DNA of 64,000 bases from Pseudomonadales bacterium (GCA_024234615.1 JACKNY010000003.1:434001-498000); one strand, 5' to 3'. Shown: positions 54,367-63,556, counted from the stretch's first letter. Program-made: numbers and translations. The notes: a model not told the origin generated them from the letters alone.

Positions 54367-54882
54367 ATGCCAAACTCTGTAAAAAAACATATCGCTTGCC
54401 AGCCGCATAATCATAACGACTGTGTGGATACCGCCATGGCATTAGCTCGAACAACCTGTCTGGAGGCTGGCTTGAGGCTAACGCCAACTCGTGAGCAGGT
54501 GCTATTTTTGATTTGGCAGAGCCACAAACCCCTAGGTGCCTACGACATTATTGCCCAACTGACGGCGCACAAACACGAAGGCGAGCGTAAGGTCATTGCA
54601 CCACCTACCGTCTATCGGGCTTTAGAATTTCTTTTGACACAGGGCTTTATTCATCGTATCGCTTCCTTAAATGCTTTCGTCGGTTGTAGCCTGCATAAGG
54701 CTGAACACATTAGTCAGTTTTTGCTTTGCTCACAGTGCGGTATTGCCATCGAAATGGACTCACAGAACATCAATCGGGCCATTCAGCAGAAAGCTGATTC
54801 CTTTGGTTTCGCTATCCAAAGTGAAACTATCGAAGTAATCGGGCTGTGTAGTCGTTGCCAACCAGGGCTAAGCGAAGCATGA
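54367..54882 (+). CDS. zur: Zinc uptake regulator Zur (Fur family)
   Basis: Zinc-sensing repressor of 171 residues. N-terminal winged helix (about 30-105; LRLTPTREQVLFLI, PPTVYRALEFLLTQGFIHRI) and dimer/metal domain (CSLHKAEHISQFLLCSQCG with the structural Cys pair, and a C-terminal CSRCQPG pair). The stop overlaps the znuC ATG by four bases. It most likely represses znuA and its own zur-znuCB operon through the operator at 54329-54348. Confidence 0.95.
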   Translation: MPNSVKKHIACQPHNHNDCVDTAMALARTTCLEAGLRLTPTREQVLFLIWQSHKPLGAYDIIAQLTAHKHEGERKVIAPPTVYRALEFLLTQGFIHRIASLNAFVGCSLHKAEHISQFLLCSQCGIAIEMDSQNINRAIQQKADSFGFAIQSETIEVIGLCSRCQPGLSEA

Positions 54883-55643
54883 ATGTACCCAACTCTCTGA
54901 TCTCCCTCGACGAGGTGAGCATCAAAATCGGTGGTGATTTGATCATCGACAAAGTGAGCTTAGCGATTACCGCGGGAGAAATAATTACCCTGATTGGCCC
55001 CAACGGTGCTGGTAAAAGCACCTTAATTCGGGCCATTCTTGGTTTAATAAAAATCACGTCGGGGCGAATCAGCAAAGCGCCGGATTTACGCATCGGTTAT
55101 ATGCCGCAGCGCTTGCAAATGGATCGTACCATTCCGTTAAATGTACAAGGTTTCCTCAATGTGTGGCGATCAGCACACTCTATTGATACGCTGACCGCGT
55201 TGCAGCAAGTATCCGCACAGCATTTAATTGCGCGCCCAATGCAAAGTATTTCCGGCGGCGAATTGCAGCGCGTCCTACTGGCCCGTGCCTTATTGCGCAA
55301 TCCCCAGCTATTGGTGCTCGACGAGCCAGTGCAGGGCGTCGATCTTCAGGGCCAAACAGAGCTGTATCAGCTGATAAAGAAAATACGTACTCAATACCGC
55401 TGCGCCGTACTGATGGTTTCGCACGATCTCCATCTGGTGATGTCCTCAACCGATCAAGTCATTTGCATGAATCATCATATCTGCTGCTCCGGCCACCCAG
55501 AGCGAGTAAGCAACGACCCGGCTTACCGTGAACTTTTTGGTATCGAGGCGGTGAAGTCGATTGCGCTCTACGCGCACCATCATGACCATAGCCATGATGA
55601 TTCGGGCAATATTGTCGACCGCTCGGAACACCCCCATGGCTGA
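54879..55643 (+). CDS. znuC: Zinc ABC transporter ATP-binding protein, His-rich tail
   Basis: ATPase of the zinc importer. Walker A GPNGAGKSTLIRAIL, signature SISGGELQRVLLARA, Walker B LLVLDEPVQGVD and H-loop SHDLHLV are intact in 254 residues. The ATG at 54879 (ATGA overlap with zur) is preferred to a TTG at 54855. The C-terminus has a histidine cluster (ALYAHHHDHSHDDSG, then EHPHG), perhaps a zinc-sensing or storage tail. Overlaps znuB by 8 bases. Confidence 0.95.
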   Translation: MNVPNSLISLDEVSIKIGGDLIIDKVSLAITAGEIITLIGPNGAGKSTLIRAILGLIKITSGRISKAPDLRIGYMPQRLQMDRTIPLNVQGFLNVWRSAHSIDTLTALQQVSAQHLIARPMQSISGGELQRVLLARALLRNPQLLVLDEPVQGVDLQGQTELYQLIKKIRTQYRCAVLMVSHDLHLVMSSTDQVICMNHHICCSGHPERVSNDPAYRELFGIEAVKSIALYAHHHDHSHDDSGNIVDRSEHPHG

Positions 55644-56436
55644 TTTTATTTGGTACGCGCTATTGGCCGGAATCGGTGTCGCACTCATCGCGGGGCCGCT
55701 AGGCTCCTTTGTAGTCTGGCGCCGCATGTCTTATTTTGGTGATACCCTCGCGCACTCCGCCTTACTTGGCATCGCCCTCGGTATTGCTTTTGATTTGAAT
55801 CTCAATATTGCCGTCATCATTTGCTGCGTATTGATAGCTGTGATATTGGTGGTGCTGCAACAACACCGTTTTATCTCCACCGACACATTGTTGGGTATAT
55901 TGGCCCATAGTACCCTTTCTCTCGGTTTGATCAGTATCGGTTTATTAGGCGTTCGCCTAGATCTGCTATCTTATCTATTTGGCGATTTACTCACCGTTAC
56001 CAGCACTGAATTAATTTGGATTTATGTCGGAACAGTGGTGGTTTCTTCGTTATTGTTGATCTTCTGGCGACCATTGCTCGCCATTACCATTGATGAGGAA
56101 ATGGCTCAAGCTGAAGGTTATCCCGTTTTGCTAATTCGATTATTACTGATGTTGCTGATGGCAATAGTGATCGCTGTGGCAATGAAAATTGTTGGCGTCC
56201 TGCTGATTACTTCTCTGATGATTATTCCTGCAGCTGCCGCACGCCGCATCAGCCACAGCCCTGAAAGCATGGCCTTGATGGCCAGCTTGCTAGGTTGCAT
56301 TGCCGTCGCGTTGGGGGTGTTTGCGTCATTGAAATGGGATACGGCGACCGGGCCATCCATTGTCCTGGCAGCAGCCTTGGTTTTCCTTTCTTGTTATCTT
56401 ATTCCACTTCGATTACTGACTAGAAAGGCTAGCTAA
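55636..56436 (+). CDS. znuB: Zinc ABC transporter permease
   Basis: Inner-membrane permease of 266 residues with about eight hydrophobic helices, of the ABC-3 family. The conserved GDTLAHSALLGIALG (coupling with ZnuC) and SLMIIPAAAARRIS are visible. ATG 55636 (MADFIWYALLAGIG) overlaps the end of znuC, giving translational coupling; longer readings of the frame lie inside znuC. Its end overlaps the RidA-like gene by four bases on the other strand. Confidence 0.95.
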   Translation: MADFIWYALLAGIGVALIAGPLGSFVVWRRMSYFGDTLAHSALLGIALGIAFDLNLNIAVIICCVLIAVILVVLQQHRFISTDTLLGILAHSTLSLGLISIGLLGVRLDLLSYLFGDLLTVTSTELIWIYVGTVVVSSLLLIFWRPLLAITIDEEMAQAEGYPVLLIRLLLMLLMAIVIAVAMKIVGVLLITSLMIIPAAAARRISHSPESMALMASLLGCIAVALGVFASLKWDTATGPSIVLAAALVFLSCYLIPLRLLTRKAS

Positions 56437-56894
56437 TCGTTTTTATTGCCAATGGCAGCCATGCATTCGAGCTCAACTTTAGCACCGAGTGCTAACCCAT
56501 TCGTCGCAAAAGCGCTACGCGCCGGGTAGGGTGGGCTAAAAAAAGTAACATACACTTGATTAAAGTCTGCCCACTCTGCAATATCAGCAAGCATTACCGT
56601 GCATTTAACAATATCAGACATGGCGTACCCATGGGCTTCAAGAGTTGTTTTTATATTCTCCAAGGTTTGCTTGGCTTCACCCTGAATGCCTCCTGGCGCT
56701 AACGCCATTTTCCCGGGAACCGTACCAATATTACCGGAAAGAAACAGCAGATCTCCGACTCGGACAGCATCTGAGAAAGGTAAATTTGTTTTCCGCACGT
56801 TGAGGAATTCCACAGACCTATCCGCCGCTACAGCTCCAGGTAAATGAATTATTGTTGCTCCCACAAAGATAACTGCTAACAGCGTATGTTTCAT
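56433..56894 (-). CDS. RidA/YjgF-family protein with signal peptide
   Basis: A 153-residue protein: signal peptide (1-23, HLPGAVAAD) and a complete RidA fold (VRVGDLLFLSGNIG, ENIKTTLEAHGY, ARSAFATNGLALGAKVELE). The arginine that positions imine substrates in RidA (PARSAF) is present. Cytosolic RidA hydrolyses reactive enamines/imines, but this form is predicted to be periplasmic, so its substrate is unclear. Convergent with znuB; no obvious operon partner. Confidence 0.88.
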   Translation of the reverse strand: MKHTLLAVIFVGATIIHLPGAVAADRSVEFLNVRKTNLPFSDAVRVGDLLFLSGNIGTVPGKMALAPGGIQGEAKQTLENIKTTLEAHGYAMSDIVKCTVMLADIAEWADFNQVYVTFFSPPYPARSAFATNGLALGAKVELECMAAIGNKND

Positions 56895-56947
56895 AGACTA
56901 AGCACCTTTGTTGAGAAATCAATGTAGTGGAAAAGGGTTGAAAAAGG

Positions 56948-57586
56948 TTAGCGGTAATTTCCCATAATCGCACGTAATGCTTGATTCATGTTTGCGACGT
57001 TATGTGGGCCGCGCAAAAACCCATGATGTTCTCCCGCTGGATTAATAATCGCGATGCTCATGCTGTGATCTACCAAGTAACTGCCTGAGTCATCGATCGG
57101 CGCCTTGGCAAACATGCTATTTAGGTTGCGCGCAAACTCAAACATGGACGCCACCTCTCCGGTAACACCAATAAAATCGGTATTAAAGTGAGTGACATAT
57201 TCCGCTAATTTTTCCGGGGTATCACGCTCAGGGTCGACGGACGCGAGTATGTATTGTGTATTGTCCTCAGCAATCGAGCCTTGCAGTTCTTGTTCCAGTT
57301 GGCTCAACAAGGCCATCGTCGTGGGACAAACATCAGGACAATAGGTATAGCCGAAAAAGACCAGACTCCACTTTCCCTGCAAGCGCCGATTGTCAAAAGT
57401 CCTACCTTGATGATCAATCAGGGAAAAATCAGCAAGCTTAGTGCTTTGCTGTTTAACAATCGCTCCTAATTGTTGTAACTGCTCGGTGGAAATTTCGGGT
57501 GAGCGCACCACCCGCGCCACCATCATCCCGACAATGAGGGCGATAACACAGAGCAGTACAATAACCGTTTGCTTAATACTCGACAT
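56948..57586 (-). CDS. SCO1/SenC copper chaperone for cytochrome oxidase
   Basis: Membrane-anchored copper carrier that helps load CuA of oxidase subunit II. One N-terminal helix (about 6-25), then a thioredoxin-like fold with CPDVC (Cys83, Cys87) and the copper-binding His174 in YLVDHSMSI. Length 212. It follows ctaB by 12 bases at the end of the cox cluster, the usual place in Pseudomonas. Confidence 0.95.
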   Translation of the reverse strand: MSSIKQTVIVLLCVIALIVGMMVARVVRSPEISTEQLQQLGAIVKQQSTKLADFSLIDHQGRTFDNRRLQGKWSLVFFGYTYCPDVCPTTMALLSQLEQELQGSIAEDNTQYILASVDPERDTPEKLAEYVTHFNTDFIGVTGEVASMFEFARNLNSMFAKAPIDDSGSYLVDHSMSIAIINPAGEHHGFLRGPHNVANMNQALRAIMGNYR

Positions 57587-57598
57587 AGTTGGAATCGC

Positions 57599-58489
57599 TT
57601 ACAGATAATGGTCTATTAGCATTGCAGCAAATAGCGCCATGAGGTAGTAAATGGAGTATTTGAAGGTTTTGATTGGCGCATGTGGATTGCTACCAATCAT
57701 AATCATAATCGCCCAATACAAAAAGCCCAAACCCAAGACGATCGCGCTGACGAGATAAAAAATTCCACTCATGCCACTGACAAAGGGGAGCAGGGTGACG
57801 GCAATCATAATAAGTGTGTAAAGCAAAATATGTAAACTGGTATAACGCTCACCATGGGTCACGGGCAACATGGGTATTTCGACTTTGGCGTATTCATCCT
57901 TACGGTGTATCGCCAACGCCCAAAAATGCGGTGGCGTCCAGGCGAAAATGATTAACACCAGCAGCAAAGCGTCTGCATCCAGGCTATTGGTTACGGCAGT
58001 CCAACCCAACAAGGGCGGTACTGCACCGGAAAGACCGCCTATCACAATATTTTGCGGTGTAGCGCGTTTAAGCCAGCCGGTATAGATAAAGGCATAACCA
58101 ATCAAAGAGGCCATCGTTAACCAAGCAGTGAGCGGATTCACTAACAACACCAACATGCCCATTCCTAAAACACCGATTAGCAGTGCGAAAGTAATTGCCT
58201 GCCGCAGGCTGACGCGGCCTTGCGCGATGGGGCGGTTGTGGGTACGGGCCATCACCGAATCAACGCGCCAATCAACAATATGATTAACTGTCGCTGCCGA
58301 CCCAGCACCTAAAGCAATGCCTAAATTACCGAATATCAGAATATCGAGAGGCACCATACCCGGCGTCGCCAAAAACATGCCGATGACAGAGGTTAATAGC
58401 ATCAGCGCAACGACGCGCGGCTTACACATCTCCAGATAGTCACGCCAGCTGGGGGAAAGTGATTTCGAGGAATCCATTACTTCCGACAT
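57599..58489 (-). CDS. ctaB: Protoheme IX farnesyltransferase (heme O synthase)
   Basis: Converts heme b to heme o. Polytopic membrane protein of 296 residues (ATG 58489) with the allylic-diphosphate motif NHIVDWRVDSVMARTHNRP and the second DxxxD region ALAIHRKDEYAKVEIPM. The frame is open further to a TTG at 58537, but that extension is not family-like. The heme A synthase gene ctaA that normally precedes it in this cluster is absent: the gene upstream is a SCO-like protein after a 161-base gap. Confidence 0.93.
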   Translation of the reverse strand: MSEVMDSSKSLSPSWRDYLEMCKPRVVALMLLTSVIGMFLATPGMVPLDILIFGNLGIALGAGSAATVNHIVDWRVDSVMARTHNRPIAQGRVSLRQAITFALLIGVLGMGMLVLLVNPLTAWLTMASLIGYAFIYTGWLKRATPQNIVIGGLSGAVPPLLGWTAVTNSLDADALLLVLIIFAWTPPHFWALAIHRKDEYAKVEIPMLPVTHGERYTSLHILLYTLIMIAVTLLPFVSGMSGIFYLVSAIVLGLGFLYWAIMIMIGSNPHAPIKTFKYSIYYLMALFAAMLIDHYL

Positions 58490-58573
58490 GAGTACACTAT
58501 TCGTTAATTTTTTATATATCGCGATACATCTGCTCAAATGCGGACAAACCAGCGCGATCCTATTGCTACAAAG

Positions 58574-58588
58574 TCTGGTTTCACCAGA
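58574..58588. repeat. Inverted repeat upstream of ctaB
   Basis: TCTGGT/ACCAGA with a 3-base loop, in the gap where ctaA is expected. A 9-base direct repeat TCACCAGAG (58581-58589 and 58606-58614) is superposed on it. On the minus strand only CTTTG follows, so it is at best a weak terminator of the upstream cox genes. Confidence 0.4.
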
Positions 58589-58650
58589 GGCTTAGTACCG
58601 TATTATCACCAGAGCACCTAGTAATAGCAAGCTAGGCGCGATATCTGAGT

Positions 58651-59286
58651 TCAACCGATTCTGGAAACCTTAAGCAACCGCTTTAAATCCTCGAGCAAGT
58701 CCTTACCACTATTTTGCTCAGTAAAATACATCATGATATTACCAATCGGATCAACCACGAGAATATAACTCTGAGTTAAGGCGGTATTAGCGTCGACCTT
58801 ATGATCTAAGTAGCGTTTAAGATGAAACCTATCCGCACTGGAGTAATGAAGCTGAGGATACTCGGTTTTATGTTTTTCAGTAACATTTTCCAAACCATCA
58901 CCGCTAACGTCCACCAAGTAGCGGATTACGCGGTCAGACTCTTTGTGCAGAGCGACATTAACCTGTCTCGCTTTATACAGCGCGTCGCTACAGGCACGCT
59001 CACAAACACCATCCGAAAGCACCAGCAGCATCCACTTAGCCTCCATTGCATCAACTTTGAGCGGCTGACCAGCAACATCCATAAGCTCAAGCTCGTCAAA
59101 CACCAATGGCGGCAATATTAAAGTTCCGTGATTAGTCCGGCCCGATGGCACCAGCACATTATTGAAATACATATAGGTGGCCAACACCATCGGCACAAAA
59201 GCAATAGCAAAAATACTGATTAAGGTTAGCCTGCCTTTGGGTTTGCCCGCCGAGGATTCGATATACTCTTGGTTATTTTTTGTCAT
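58651..59286 (-). CDS. SCO-like conserved protein of the cox cluster
   Basis: A 211-residue membrane-anchored protein of the group found between SURF1 and COX15 genes in Pseudomonas-type cox clusters. One helix (about 20-41), then a thioredoxin-like domain with GVCERAC (Cys95, Cys99; CxxxC spacing as in SCO proteins) and SYILVVDPIGNIMMYF near the C-terminus. The SCO histidine appears to be missing. It probably helps thiol or copper handling during oxidase assembly. It overlaps SURF1 by 14 bases. Confidence 0.8.
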   Translation of the reverse strand: MTKNNQEYIESSAGKPKGRLTLISIFAIAFVPMVLATYMYFNNVLVPSGRTNHGTLILPPLVFDELELMDVAGQPLKVDAMEAKWMLLVLSDGVCERACSDALYKARQVNVALHKESDRVIRYLVDVSGDGLENVTEKHKTEYPQLHYSSADRFHLKRYLDHKVDANTALTQSYILVVDPIGNIMMYFTEQNSGKDLLEDLKRLLKVSRIG

Positions 59287-60079
59287 CTTTTTTTATTCGC
59301 TTAAGGGTAACATAGAGATACAGGAGGGTTAGCGCAAAGGCCATGGTAAACCATTGCAAGGCATAACCCAGGTGCTTCGCCGGTGTCATATTGATCGGCT
59401 GCCAGATTATTTGTAATTGTCCTGGACTACCTTCGGCAAGGCGCACCATAAAAGGCGCACCCTGCAACGGAGAGGATTGCCCATAACGCTGGTTCATGCG
59501 CTCGACATCAACCTTCTGTAATACCTCCGGCCATTGCCCCTTGTAGGGCTCATCAGCTAACATGAAGGGCTCTCCCACTGGAAGATCAATACCAACCACT
59601 ATACGTTGTTGATGTTTGATCTGCGGCACCTGTGGCAGTTGCGCCCGACTCTCGCCCAGAGCAAGCCAGCCCCGGTTCACCCACAAATAATCGATGCCTT
59701 GACCTTGTTTCGTGTCGGTTTCAACTGACAGGGGTGAAGTAAGGATAAAGGGCGCGATGACCTCGTACCCAACTCGCCCCTGAAATATTTTGTTGTCCAG
59801 TAACATTAGCCGCTCGTTATCAAACTGACCCTCGAGCGTGACTCGCACATAAGCGCGATCCGATAACGCCATTGCCTGCTGCAATGAGATCGGCGGCGCC
59901 TGCATACGTTGATTATAATCCTGCTCTAACTGGGTTTTTTCTTCGGCTCTTTCTATTTGCCAAAAACCGAAACGCAACAAGATCGGCATAAAAAATATAT
60001 AAAACAGCGCAATTTTCCAATTCGGAATAATTTCAAAACGCCCACCGGGAATCCTAATAGCCACGCGCAACCCGATCAC
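59273..60079 (-). CDS. SURF1-like cytochrome oxidase assembly protein
   Basis: A 268-residue protein with two membrane helices (about 25-43 and near the C-terminus, 240-258) and a periplasmic domain, the SURF1 layout. Conserved patterns are LLRFGFWQIERAEEK, MLLDNKIFQGRVGYEV, WVNRGWLA and the end domain HLGYALQWFTMAF. In other bacteria SURF1 helps insert heme a into subunit I. Overlaps the downstream SCO-like gene by 14 bases. Confidence 0.92.
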   Translation of the reverse strand: MIGLRVAIRIPGGRFEIIPNWKIALFYIFFMPILLRFGFWQIERAEEKTQLEQDYNQRMQAPPISLQQAMALSDRAYVRVTLEGQFDNERLMLLDNKIFQGRVGYEVIAPFILTSPLSVETDTKQGQGIDYLWVNRGWLALGESRAQLPQVPQIKHQQRIVVGIDLPVGEPFMLADEPYKGQWPEVLQKVDVERMNQRYGQSSPLQGAPFMVRLAEGSPGQLQIIWQPINMTPAKHLGYALQWFTMAFALTLLYLYVTLKRIKKDDKK

Positions 60080-60165
60080 TCATCCAATAGCAAATAATGA
60101 AGCTAAGCGGCTTTTCCGATATACTCCAGCAAACGCTTTCAACACACAGGCAACAGGTTGCTATT

Positions 60166-60378
60166 ATGTGGCTCAAACCAACTATTGTCATTTTATTCAT
60201 CGCCATTCTGATTAGCTTGGGCTACAGCGTTTTTTGTCTGCTCAAAGATAAAGGCAAGTCTGACCGTACCCGAAAAGCGCTGGGCATTCGTGTAATACTG
60301 GCTGTTTTGCTCATTGCCTGTGTTAGTTATGGCCTCTGGTCAGGAGATCTGACCCTTGGCGCACCTTGGCATAGATAG
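60166..60378 (+). CDS. DUF2909 twin-helix small membrane protein
   Basis: A 70-residue protein with two membrane helices (about 4-24 and 44-60) joined by a basic loop (KDKGKSDRTRKALGIR). Same family and position as a DUF2909 gene in Pseudomonas cox clusters, where it also points against the oxidase genes. ATG 60166 is preferred to 60097 because the longer reading adds unrelated residues; AGG lies nine bases upstream. Function unknown. Confidence 0.85.
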   Translation: MWLKPTIVILFIAILISLGYSVFCLLKDKGKSDRTRKALGIRVILAVLLIACVSYGLWSGDLTLGAPWHR

Positions 60379-60403
60379 TGGTCAAAATTGGACGGATTTG
60401 AGT

Positions 60404-60455
60404 CGGTGCGTTTGGCTTTAGGCAGAACACACAGCTAAAGCCAAACAGAACACCG
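60404..60455. repeat. Long hairpin between DUF2909 and ctaE
   Basis: A perfect 12-bp stem (60410-60421 with 60435-60446), 13-base loop, extended by CGGTG/CACCG (60404-60408 with 60451-60455). It sits between convergent genes and may end both transcripts, though there is no T-run on either strand. Confidence 0.6.
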
Positions 60456-60466
60456 ATCTAAAGTGC

Positions 60467-61363
60467 CTACAGAATATAAACAAACAAGAACAGGCCAACC
60501 CACACGACATCAACAAAGTGCCAGTACCAGGAAGCAGCCTCAAAGCCGAAATGGTCATCTGGCTTGAAATGCCCCTTGAATACGCGAAGCAGCATAATGC
60601 TTAGCATAATACCACCGATGGTCACGTGCGCGCCGTGAAACCCTGTCAGCATAAAGAAGGTAGAACCGTAAATACCCGAGTTGAGCGTTAACCCCAGATG
60701 GTTATAGGCTTCCGCATATTCATAGATCTGGAAGCCAAGGAAGGTAAAGCCTAACGCTACGGTAATCAGCAGCCACAACTTCAACTGAGCTCTATTCTCT
60801 TTTTTCAAAGCAGTATGCGCAAAGTGCACAGTGACACTAGAACTCAGCAATAAGATGGTATTCAACAACGGTATATGCCAGGGATCAACCAGCTCCTTAG
60901 GCGTTGCAAACTTAGACGCATCAGGCATATTAACTAACGGCCAAGTCGCTTGAAATTCCGGCCAGAGCATATTGGAAATTCCTTTTTCACCCTCACCACC
61001 CAACCAAGGCACGGCAAAGTTACGCACGTAATAAAGTGCACCGAAAAAGGCCGCGAAAAACATGACTTCGGAAAAGATAAACCAGCCCATTCCCCAAACA
61101 AAGGAGCGGTTGAGTTGATCGCTGTACATGCCCGCATGGTTTTCTTTGATAACCTTAGAAAACCAAGTAAACATGGTTGCCGCAATAATTAGTGCGCCCA
61201 AATAAAAAATCCAATGCGTCATTGAGTCGGCCTTACCCGCGCTCATGTCATTGATCATTGAGCCAGCACCGAACACAGTAACAGCCAACCCAATCGCCAT
61301 GGCAATAGGCAGTTTGCTCTGCTCTGGCACGTAGTAGGACTGATAGGAGCTATCTGATGACAT
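60467..61363 (-). CDS. ctaE: Cytochrome c oxidase subunit III
   Basis: Seven-helix subunit III of aa3-type oxidase, 298 residues. Conserved GWFIFSEVMFFAAFFGALYY, the segment LLLSSSVTVHFAHTAL and the end GFEAASWYWHFVDVVWVGLF are present. It follows ctaG by 39 bases in the order ctaC-ctaD-ctaG-ctaE seen in Pseudomonas. Confidence 0.96.
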   Translation of the reverse strand: MSSDSSYQSYYVPEQSKLPIAMAIGLAVTVFGAGSMINDMSAGKADSMTHWIFYLGALIIAATMFTWFSKVIKENHAGMYSDQLNRSFVWGMGWFIFSEVMFFAAFFGALYYVRNFAVPWLGGEGEKGISNMLWPEFQATWPLVNMPDASKFATPKELVDPWHIPLLNTILLLSSSVTVHFAHTALKKENRAQLKLWLLITVALGFTFLGFQIYEYAEAYNHLGLTLNSGIYGSTFFMLTGFHGAHVTIGGIMLSIMLLRVFKGHFKPDDHFGFEAASWYWHFVDVVWVGLFLFVYIL

Positions 61364-61402
61364 TATTATTCTCCGTCTCGTAAATTTTGCTGAGCCTAAA
61401 CG

Positions 61403-61936
61403 CTAGTTCGCAGCCAATTCTGGCAGGTTGAACAGCGTATAGGACAAAGTAAGTTTGCTCATTCGTTCCGGTATATCTTTTGCCACAAAAAACCGCAATG
61501 GCATATCAATCGACTCGCCCGCTTCAAGCGTTTGTTGATTGAAACAAAAACATTCCGTCTTATTAAAAAATTCTGCTGCTGCAAAGGGTGATAAGCTGGG
61601 CACCGCCTGAGCGCTCATACGATGATTCGTAGTGTTGGTCGCCACAAAATACACCTGATTGATTTCGCCTGGCCGCACCTTAACCATTGCCTCCTTAGGT
61701 TTAAACTCCCAAGGCATTTCGGCATTATTGCTGGTGGTAAATTGCACCGTAATCCAGCGTGCCTGGTCTACTTCCAGCGCTTTGGTTATCTCGTAGCGAC
61801 CACCAGTTTTACCGTTCAAACCAGTAATATCGCAAATCACGTCATACAGCGGCACTAGCGCAAAGCCAAAGCCAAACATACCAAACACAACAGCCACCAG
61901 TTTTAAAATAACCTTGTTATTAGTCTGGTTTGGCAT
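61403..61936 (-). CDS. ctaG: Cytochrome c oxidase assembly protein CtaG/Cox11
   Basis: Delivers copper to the CuB site of subunit I. One N-terminal helix (about 9-28, VVFGMFGFGFALVPLYD) and a periplasmic beta-domain with the copper motif ECFCFNQQ. About 177 residues from ATG 61936; a GTG three codons earlier is possible but has poorer context. It lies between ctaD and ctaE, its usual position. Confidence 0.94.
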   Translation of the reverse strand: MPNQTNNKVILKLVAVVFGMFGFGFALVPLYDVICDITGLNGKTGGRYEITKALEVDQARWITVQFTTSNNAEMPWEFKPKEAMVKVRPGEINQVYFVATNTTNHRMSAQAVPSLSPFAAAEFFNKTECFCFNQQTLEAGESIDMPLRFFVAKDIPERMSKLTLSYTLFNLPELAAN

Positions 61937-61958
61937 CTTCTTCACCCGTTCAACCCCA

Positions 61959-63542
61959 CTACTGTTTCACGTCAGGTGGTGTACTAAAGGTATGGTAAGG
62001 CGCTGGTGAAGGAATAGTCCACTCCAACCCTTTCGCACTCTCCCAAACCTGCGCCGTCGCCGGTTTTCCACTTCGAATCGTATTAATCACAATATAGAGG
62101 AAGAGTAACTGCGTTGCGCCGAACATGAATGCACCAATAGACGATATCTGATTGAAATCAGCAAATTGCAGTGCGTAATCAGGAATCCGTCGTGGCATAC
62201 CCGCTAGCCCAACAAAGTGCATCGGGAAAAACGCGAGGTTCATACCAACAAAGGATAGCCAGAAGTGAAGCTTACCCAAGGATTCGTTGTACATATTGCC
62301 ACACCATTTCGGCAGCCAATAATAGACAGCCGCCATAATGCCGAAGATAGCACCCGGCACCAATACATAGTGGAAATGCGCCACCACAAAGTAGGTGTCA
62401 TGATATTGGAAGTCAGCGGGGGCAATCGCCAGCATTAATCCTGAGAAACCACCTATGGTGAACAGCACCACAAATGAAACCGCAAATAGCATCGGCGTTT
62501 CAAAGGTGAGTGATCCTCTAAACATGGTGGTCACCCAGTTAAAAACCTTCACCCCCGTCGGCACCGCAATCAGCATAGTAGCGTACATAAAGAACAGCTC
62601 ACCCGCTAATGGCATGCCCACAGTAAACATGTGGTGCGCCCAAACGATGAAAGATAAGAAGGCGATGGACGCTGTCGCATAGACCATTGAGGTGTAACCA
62701 AATAGTGGTTTGCGACTAAAGGTTGGAATGATTTGTGAAACCACGCCAAAGGCTGGCAATATCATAATATACACTTCAGGATGGCCAAAGAACCAGAACA
62801 CGTGCTGGAACAAAACTGGGTCGCCACCGCCAGCGGCACTAAAGAAGCTGGTGCCGAAGTGGATATCCATCAACATCATGGTGACTACGCCGGCTAATAC
62901 TGGCATTACTGCAATCAGCAAATACGCGGTGATCAGCCAAGTCCACACGAATAACGGCATCTTCATCAACGTCATGCCAGGAGCGCGCATATTCAGAATG
63001 GTGGCGATAATATTTATCGCGCCCATAATGGAAGATGCACCCATGATATGTACACCAAAAATAAAGAAAGTTACAGAGTCTGGCGCATAGGTCGTGGAAA
63101 GCGGTGCATAGAATGTCCAACCAAAATTGGGCGCTCCACCCTCCATTAGCAATGTTGATAACAACAGCATAAAGGCGAAAGGTAGAATCCAAAAACTTAG
63201 GTTATTCATGCGCGGCAGCGCCATATCCGGCGCGCCAATCATCATTGGCACCAACCAGTTGGCCAACCCGACAAAGGCAGGCATCACTGCACCAAACACC
63301 ATAATTAACCCGTGCATGGTGGTCATTTGGTTAAAAAATTCCGGAGCGACAATCTGCATGCCCGGCTGGAACAGCTCAGCACGAATAACCATCGCCATGC
63401 AGCCACCCACCAAAAACATGAGGAAGCTAAACCATAGATAAAGTGTGCCAATATCTTTATGGTTAGTGGTATAGACCCATCGCATTAAGCCCTTGGCAGG
63501 GCCGTGATGATCGTGATCATGTGTATCTAAAACTGCGCTCAT
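61959..63542 (-). CDS. ctaD: Cytochrome c oxidase subunit I
   Basis: Catalytic heme-copper subunit, 527 residues with 12 helices. Heme a and a3/CuB ligands are seen in TMHGLIMVFG, WFFGHPEVYI (His-Tyr crosslink region), WAHHMFTVG and DTYFVVAHFHYVL. It follows ctaC by 14 bases. Whether the heme is a or o cannot be told from subunit I and depends on a ctaA gene that is not in the cluster. Confidence 0.97.
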   Translation of the reverse strand: MSAVLDTHDHDHHGPAKGLMRWVYTTNHKDIGTLYLWFSFLMFLVGGCMAMVIRAELFQPGMQIVAPEFFNQMTTMHGLIMVFGAVMPAFVGLANWLVPMMIGAPDMALPRMNNLSFWILPFAFMLLLSTLLMEGGAPNFGWTFYAPLSTTYAPDSVTFFIFGVHIMGASSIMGAINIIATILNMRAPGMTLMKMPLFVWTWLITAYLLIAVMPVLAGVVTMMLMDIHFGTSFFSAAGGGDPVLFQHVFWFFGHPEVYIMILPAFGVVSQIIPTFSRKPLFGYTSMVYATASIAFLSFIVWAHHMFTVGMPLAGELFFMYATMLIAVPTGVKVFNWVTTMFRGSLTFETPMLFAVSFVVLFTIGGFSGLMLAIAPADFQYHDTYFVVAHFHYVLVPGAIFGIMAAVYYWLPKWCGNMYNESLGKLHFWLSFVGMNLAFFPMHFVGLAGMPRRIPDYALQFADFNQISSIGAFMFGATQLLFLYIVINTIRSGKPATAQVWESAKGLEWTIPSPAPYHTFSTPPDVKQ

Positions 63543-63556
63543 CTTTCAGACCCCCC

